Shown here: in pieces, positions 60,802-64,000 of the stretch
How positions within the stretch are numbered: position 1 is the stretch's first letter
Layout of the letters: every line of letters begins with the position of its first letter
NCBI RefSeq assembly: GCF_947488135.1
Contig: NZ_CANKYW010000008.1
Span: forward strand, 1-64,000
Reading direction: 5' to 3'
DNA: 64,000 nt
Source: an uncultured Marivita sp.
Lineage (GTDB): Bacteria; Pseudomonadota; Alphaproteobacteria; Rhodobacterales; Rhodobacteraceae
Translations under genes and position numbers: made by a program
Notes under the pieces: generated by a model
Told to the model about the DNA's origin: nothing
Database searches by the model: none
What the model saw: only the letters and a program-made list of their open reading frames with translations

Positions 60802-61950
60802 TCACGACATCGCCGCAATGACCCCACGCAGTTCTGCGAGGCCGCGCAGGCGGCCGATGAGGGTGTAGCCCGGCTGGACCGGGCGGCTGGCATCCGAAAG
60901 AAGCGCGTGGCCGTGATCGGCGCGGAAGGGCAGGTCGACGGCGCGGTTGGCTTCGGTTTCCAGAAACTCGTCGATGACGGCGACCATGTCGACATCGCCA
61001 CCCAGATGCGCGCTTTCCGAGAAAGAGCCATCGGGGTCCTTGGTGACATTGCGCAGATGGACGAAATGGATACGCGGACCAAAGCGCCGGGCGATGGCCG
61101 TCACGTCATTGTCGGGATGCGACCCGAGCGATCCGGTGCACAGCGTCAGCCCGTTTTCCGGCGCGTCGACTGCGTTGAGAATCCACTCGATATCCGCCTC
61201 TGTCGATACGATCCGGGGCAGGCCAAGGATGTCGCGGGGCGGATCGTCGGGGTGGATGCAGAGCTTGACACCAAGCTCCGCCGCCGTCGGGACGACCTCT
61301 TGCAGAAAGCGGCGCAGGTTCGCGCGCAGATCGTTAGGGGTGAGGCCGTCATAGCTCTGCAAGACACCCCGCAGCCCGGCGATGTCATAGCGGTCCACGG
61401 CACCGGGCAGGCCGGACATGCCAGCGTGCAAAAGCGCTGTGCGGTCCTCCTCGGTGCTGTCCGAGAACCACGCATCCCCGATGGCAATCGCCTCGGGATG
61501 GTATTCGTCCCGCGCCGCCTCACGGCCCAGCATGTGCACCTCGAAAGCGGCCATGTGCGCGGCGGAAAACCGAAGGCAGGTGCCGCCGGTTGCCACGGGA
61601 AAGGCGAGGTCGGTGCGCGTCCAATCGAGGATCGGCATGAAGTTGTAGCACACTGTCCCGATCCCTTCCGCCGCGAGGTTGGCGAGAGACTGGCGGTAGG
61701 CCGCAAAGAGCGGAGCAAGATCGCCGGTGCCGCGTTTGATATCCTCGTGAACGGGAAGGCTCTCGACCACGTCCCAGGACAGCCCTGCGGCTTCGATCTC
61801 GCGGCGGCGGGCGGCGATGGTCTCTTGCGGCCAGATTTCGCCGTAGGGAAGGGCGTGCAGGGCGCTGACGATGCCGGTGGCGCCGGTCTGACCCACCTCT
61901 GACAGGGCGATGGGGTCGAATTCGCCGAACCAGCGCCAGGTTTCACGCAT
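60802..61950 (-). CDS. uxuA: Mannonate dehydratase
   Basis: UxuA-family TIM-barrel dehydratase of 382 aa, near the usual ~390. Signature regions are TWRWFGEFDPIALSEVGQTG, the near-invariant TVCYNFMPILDWTRTDL, metal-binding IHPDDPP, CTGSLGSHPDNDV and FVHLRNV, and RADHGHALLSD. It converts D-mannonate to 2-keto-3-deoxygluconate, which KdgK phosphorylates. The start at 61950 overlaps the upstream RraA-like gene by 8 bp; the 468-aa track ORF is too long. Confidence 0.93.
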   Translation of the reverse strand: MRETWRWFGEFDPIALSEVGQTGATGIVSALHALPYGEIWPQETIAARRREIEAAGLSWDVVESLPVHEDIKRGTGDLAPLFAAYRQSLANLAAEGIGTVCYNFMPILDWTRTDLAFPVATGGTCLRFSAAHMAAFEVHMLGREAARDEYHPEAIAIGDAWFSDSTEEDRTALLHAGMSGLPGAVDRYDIAGLRGVLQSYDGLTPNDLRANLRRFLQEVVPTAAELGVKLCIHPDDPPRDILGLPRIVSTEADIEWILNAVDAPENGLTLCTGSLGSHPDNDVTAIARRFGPRIHFVHLRNVTKDPDGSFSESAHLGGDVDMVAVIDEFLETEANRAVDLPFRADHGHALLSDASRPVQPGYTLIGRLRGLAELRGVIAAMS

Positions 61951-62686
61951 CGCGACTGGCCTTCCAGGTCTCGAACGCCTCCAGCGTCTTGGGCTCGGTC
62001 GGCGGATAGAGCCCCCGGATCGACGCGCCACCTTCGACCTGTTCCAGAACGAACGCCTCGAAAAGCTCCATGCCCGTGGTCTCGGCGGCGATTTCGTCGG
62101 CCAAATGGCGCGGGATGACCATGACCCCGTCGGCATCGCCCAAGAGGATATCGCCGGGATAGACCGCAACGCCGCCGCAGGCGATGGGCAGACCGATATC
62201 GACCGCATGATGCTTGGTCAGGTTCGTCGGAGCCGAGGGTTTGGCGGCGAAAACCGGCATGTCGAGCGCGGCGGCCCCGGCGGCATCGCGGATGCCCCCA
62301 TCACTGACCACACCGGCCACGCCGCGCCTCTGGCAGCGCGTGAGCAGGATGGTGCCGGCAGAGGCGGCTGAGGCGTCCTGACGGCAGTCCATCACGAGCA
62401 CCGCGCCCGGCGGACAATCCTCGACCGCGACACGCTGCGGATGATCCGGTTCGCGGAACGCCTCGAGCGGATCGGTGTCGGGACGCGCCGGGATATGGCG
62501 CAGCGTGTAGGCTGGCCCGACCATCGTGCCCGTGTCGCGGCCCAGGGGCAGCACGCCCTGAATATAGGCGTTGTGATAGCCGCGTTTGAACAGGAGCGTC
62601 GCCACACTGGCGGTGCTTGCCTGTTTTAGCCGGTCCAGCGTGTCGGGGGCCAGATCGATGGTCGCGGCGTCGGGTGGGTTCGGCAT
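61943..62686 (-). CDS. RraA-like protein (HMG/CHA aldolase fold)
   Basis: Protein of 247 aa of the RraA/4-hydroxy-4-methyl-2-oxoglutarate aldolase superfamily. GVAGVVSDGGIRDAAGAAAL contains the Arg-Asp pair used for pyruvate and metal binding in the aldolases, and PGDILLGDADGVMVIP is the other conserved loop. Retained catalytic residues suggest an enzyme rather than the RNase E regulator. It lies between kdgK and uxuA, so it may cleave or process a 2-keto-3-deoxy acid. Another role cannot be excluded. Confidence 0.82.
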   Translation of the reverse strand: MPNPPDAATIDLAPDTLDRLKQASTASVATLLFKRGYHNAYIQGVLPLGRDTGTMVGPAYTLRHIPARPDTDPLEAFREPDHPQRVAVEDCPPGAVLVMDCRQDASAASAGTILLTRCQRRGVAGVVSDGGIRDAAGAAALDMPVFAAKPSAPTNLTKHHAVDIGLPIACGGVAVYPGDILLGDADGVMVIPRHLADEIAAETTGMELFEAFVLEQVEGGASIRGLYPPTEPKTLEAFETWKASRDA

Positions 62687-62690
62687 GGGC

Positions 62691-63605
62691 CTATCCTTTG
62701 GGAAGAGGGGGCAGGTCGGCATCGACCAGAGCGCCCCTGTGCTGCACGACCTCGCGCGACAGGGCGCAGGCATAGGTGATCCCGTCCGCAAGGCTTTGCC
62801 CGGTGGCGTGGCCTGCAAAGAACCCCGCGTTGAAGCTGTCGCCGGCGGCGGTGGTGTCGGTGACGCGATCGAGCGCGGTCACGGGGACTTCTCCGAACCG
62901 CTCGCCCTCGGCATAGAGCACGGGCGAGGGGCCATTCTTGACGACGACAGTCATCACCCCGGCGTCGAGATACCGTTGGGCGGTGGCCCTTGGCGTGGCG
63001 TCGGCGAACCAGCTGGCCTCGTCCTCGAAAGAGGGCAGGGCGATGTCACTGACGGCGGCGCCCTGCATGATGGTGTTTCGCATGACGTCCGGCGATTCCC
63101 AAAGCCTGGGGCGCAGGTTCGGATCGAAAGCGATGGTCCTGCCCTGCGCACGCGCCTCGCGGAGCGCCTTGAGGAGGGTTGCGCGTTTGTCGGGGGCCAG
63201 AATGGCGAGGGTGATGCCGGAAAAGTAGATCAGATCGGCGTCAGACATGGCCCGCGCCAGCCTCTCCGGGTCATCGGCCAATGTCCGGGCAGCGGACTGG
63301 CCGCGCCAGTAGGAGAAGCTGCGTTCGCCATTGTCGAGAGAGATCAGGTAAAGACCGACGGTCCGATCCGCGTTGGTCTGCACTGCGCGCGTATCGATCC
63401 CCGAAGCCTGCATGAACTCTGTCAGGCTTTGTGACAGCCTGTCTTCGCCGACCGCCGTCAGATAGGCGACGGAGACCTGCGGCGCGACCCGCGCCATGTA
63501 CCACGCGGTGTTGAACGTATCGCCCGCAAAGCCCAACCGATACTCGCCGGGCGCATCGGACGGGGCCAGTTCGGCCATACATTCGCCAATCGCGAGAAAG
63601 CGCAT
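62691..63605 (-). CDS. kdgK: 2-keto-3-deoxygluconate kinase (PfkB family)
   Basis: PfkB sugar kinase of 304 aa. The N-terminal GECMAELAP and GYRLGFAGDTFNTAWYMAR bind substrate, and the C-terminal signature DTTAAGDSFNAGFFAG carries the catalytic Asp and anion hole. The KdgK-like GFAGDTFNTA motif and a uxuA neighbour support 2-keto-3-deoxygluconate as substrate, giving KDPG. No KDPG aldolase gene is visible in the window. It is 4 bp upstream of the RraA-like gene. Confidence 0.88.
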   Translation of the reverse strand: MRFLAIGECMAELAPSDAPGEYRLGFAGDTFNTAWYMARVAPQVSVAYLTAVGEDRLSQSLTEFMQASGIDTRAVQTNADRTVGLYLISLDNGERSFSYWRGQSAARTLADDPERLARAMSDADLIYFSGITLAILAPDKRATLLKALREARAQGRTIAFDPNLRPRLWESPDVMRNTIMQGAAVSDIALPSFEDEASWFADATPRATAQRYLDAGVMTVVVKNGPSPVLYAEGERFGEVPVTALDRVTDTTAAGDSFNAGFFAGHATGQSLADGITYACALSREVVQHRGALVDADLPPLPKG

Positions 63606-63615
63606 CTCCGGGGCC

Positions 63616-63927
63616 TTACAGGAAATCGTCGCGGCGCGGGGTGAAGCAATCCACGAGCGTGCCCGGCTCGAGGCACACGCAGCCGTGCATCATCTCGGAC
63701 GGGATGACGAAACTGTCCCCCGGACCCACCTCGCGTTCCTCGTCGCCCAGCGTAAACCGGAAGCGGCCGCTTTCCACGTAGGTGGACTGGATATGCGGAT
63801 GGTTGTGCATCGCGCCGATGGATCCTTCCGCGTCAAAGCGGAAGGCCACCACCATGAGGTCGGGATGATCGGCGAGAACCTGACGGGTCACGTTCTCGCC
63901 GGTCGAGACAACGGGGAATTCAGACAT
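63616..63927 (-). CDS. Cupin protein, KdgF-like
   Basis: Single-domain cupin of 103 aa. The metal motif is GAMHNHPHIQSTYVESGRFRF (His-X-His, Gln), and the second motif PSEMMHGCVCLEPG supplies another His. It resembles KdgF, which helps linearise unsaturated uronates on the way to KDG. ATG 63927 follows GGAGGTG on minus; the track GTG 63933 is less likely. It is co-directional with kdgK (10 bp gap), consistent with a uronate operon. Confidence 0.82.
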   Translation of the reverse strand: MSEFPVVSTGENVTRQVLADHPDLMVVAFRFDAEGSIGAMHNHPHIQSTYVESGRFRFTLGDEEREVGPGDSFVIPSEMMHGCVCLEPGTLVDCFTPRRDDFL

Positions 63928-63939
63928 GGCCACCTCCGG

Positions 63940-64000
63940 TTACGAGAACAGCATACCGCCGTTGATATCGATATTGGTCCCGGTGATGAAGGCACTGTCG
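63940..64000 (-). CDS. SDR-family oxidoreductase, C-terminal fragment (cut by window edge)
   Basis: Only the last 19 codons are present: DSAFITGTNIDINGGMLFS and a TAA stop. The GTNIDINGG motif is typical of classical SDR C-termini. In this operon it could be a uronate or deoxyketose reductase such as a KduD- or fructuronate-reductase-like enzyme. Nothing about the active site can be seen. Confidence 0.75.
   Translation of the reverse strand, partial: DSAFITGTNIDINGGMLFS

Noticed and set aside
1-64000. tRNA, rRNA, CRISPR, IS element, prophage or defence island
   Set aside because: No cloverleaf sequences, repeat-spacer arrays, transposase motifs, phage structural genes or known defence domains were recognised on either strand.

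Overview
The window is GC-rich and densely coded, with many ATGA/GTGA stop-start overlaps. Gene families and order point to an alphaproteobacterium of the Rhodobacterales/Roseobacter type. A complete repABC replication-partition cassette (repA 56540, repB 57712, repC 58846) with an antisense-RNA locus and a neighbouring ccdAB toxin-antitoxin pair shows that the segment lies on an extrachromosomal replicon (plasmid or chromid). I see no tRNA, rRNA, IS, prophage, CRISPR or recognisable defence system.

Layout. (1) 0-7.4 kb, plus strand: a tetronate (C4 acid-sugar) operon: D-erythronate dehydrogenase, TRAP transporter, L-threonate dehydrogenase, OtnK kinase, OtnC decarboxylase, OtnI isomerase. 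(2) 7.4-13.8 kb: two phosphate transporters (PiT and Na/Pi type), a small coiled-coil protein, a membrane spermidine-synthase-like protein and a TauE/SafE permease. (3) 14-25.4 kb: an FAH-family hydrolase and FadR-type regulator, an NMT1-like binding protein, a second TauE/SafE, a TTT (TctCBA) transporter, then LVIVD, OsmC-like and [2Fe-2S]/molybdopterin hydroxylase genes and a carboxymuconolactone-decarboxylase-like protein. (4) 25.4-31.6 kb: a second TTT transporter, divergent from an HMG-CoA-lyase-like enzyme and a CoA-transferase, with a LysR regulator. (5) 31.8-36.2 kb: a glycine-betaine-type ABC transporter plus an alpha/beta hydrolase.

(6) 36.2-45.7 kb: malonyl-CoA synthetase, malonyl-CoA decarboxylase and a YciI-like protein on minus, divergent from an operon of FAH hydrolase, RutE-like reductase, TRAP transporter and intradiol ring-cleavage dioxygenase, closed by a GntR/FCD regulator. 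A near-identical 21-bp element lies in the divergent promoter region and upstream of the regulator. (7) 46-52.4 kb: a second FAH/FadR pair closely related to that of block 3, a further FAH gene, an NMT1-type ABC transporter and an Ldh-family dehydrogenase. (8) 52.7-56.1 kb: a very large ExeM/NucH-like secreted nuclease. (9) 56.5-60.8 kb: repABC and ccdAB. (10) 60.8-64 kb, minus: a hexuronate/KDG operon (UxuA, RraA-like, KdgK, cupin, truncated SDR).

The replicon reads as a transport-rich catabolic element: six complete multi-gene uptake systems, each beside a short enzyme set and usually its own regulator. The most interesting possibility is block 6. Intradiol cleavage of a polyhydroxylated ring, FAH-type C-C hydrolysis, and malonate activation plus decarboxylation together could form an aromatic-to-malonate route. 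That route is inference from gene content only.
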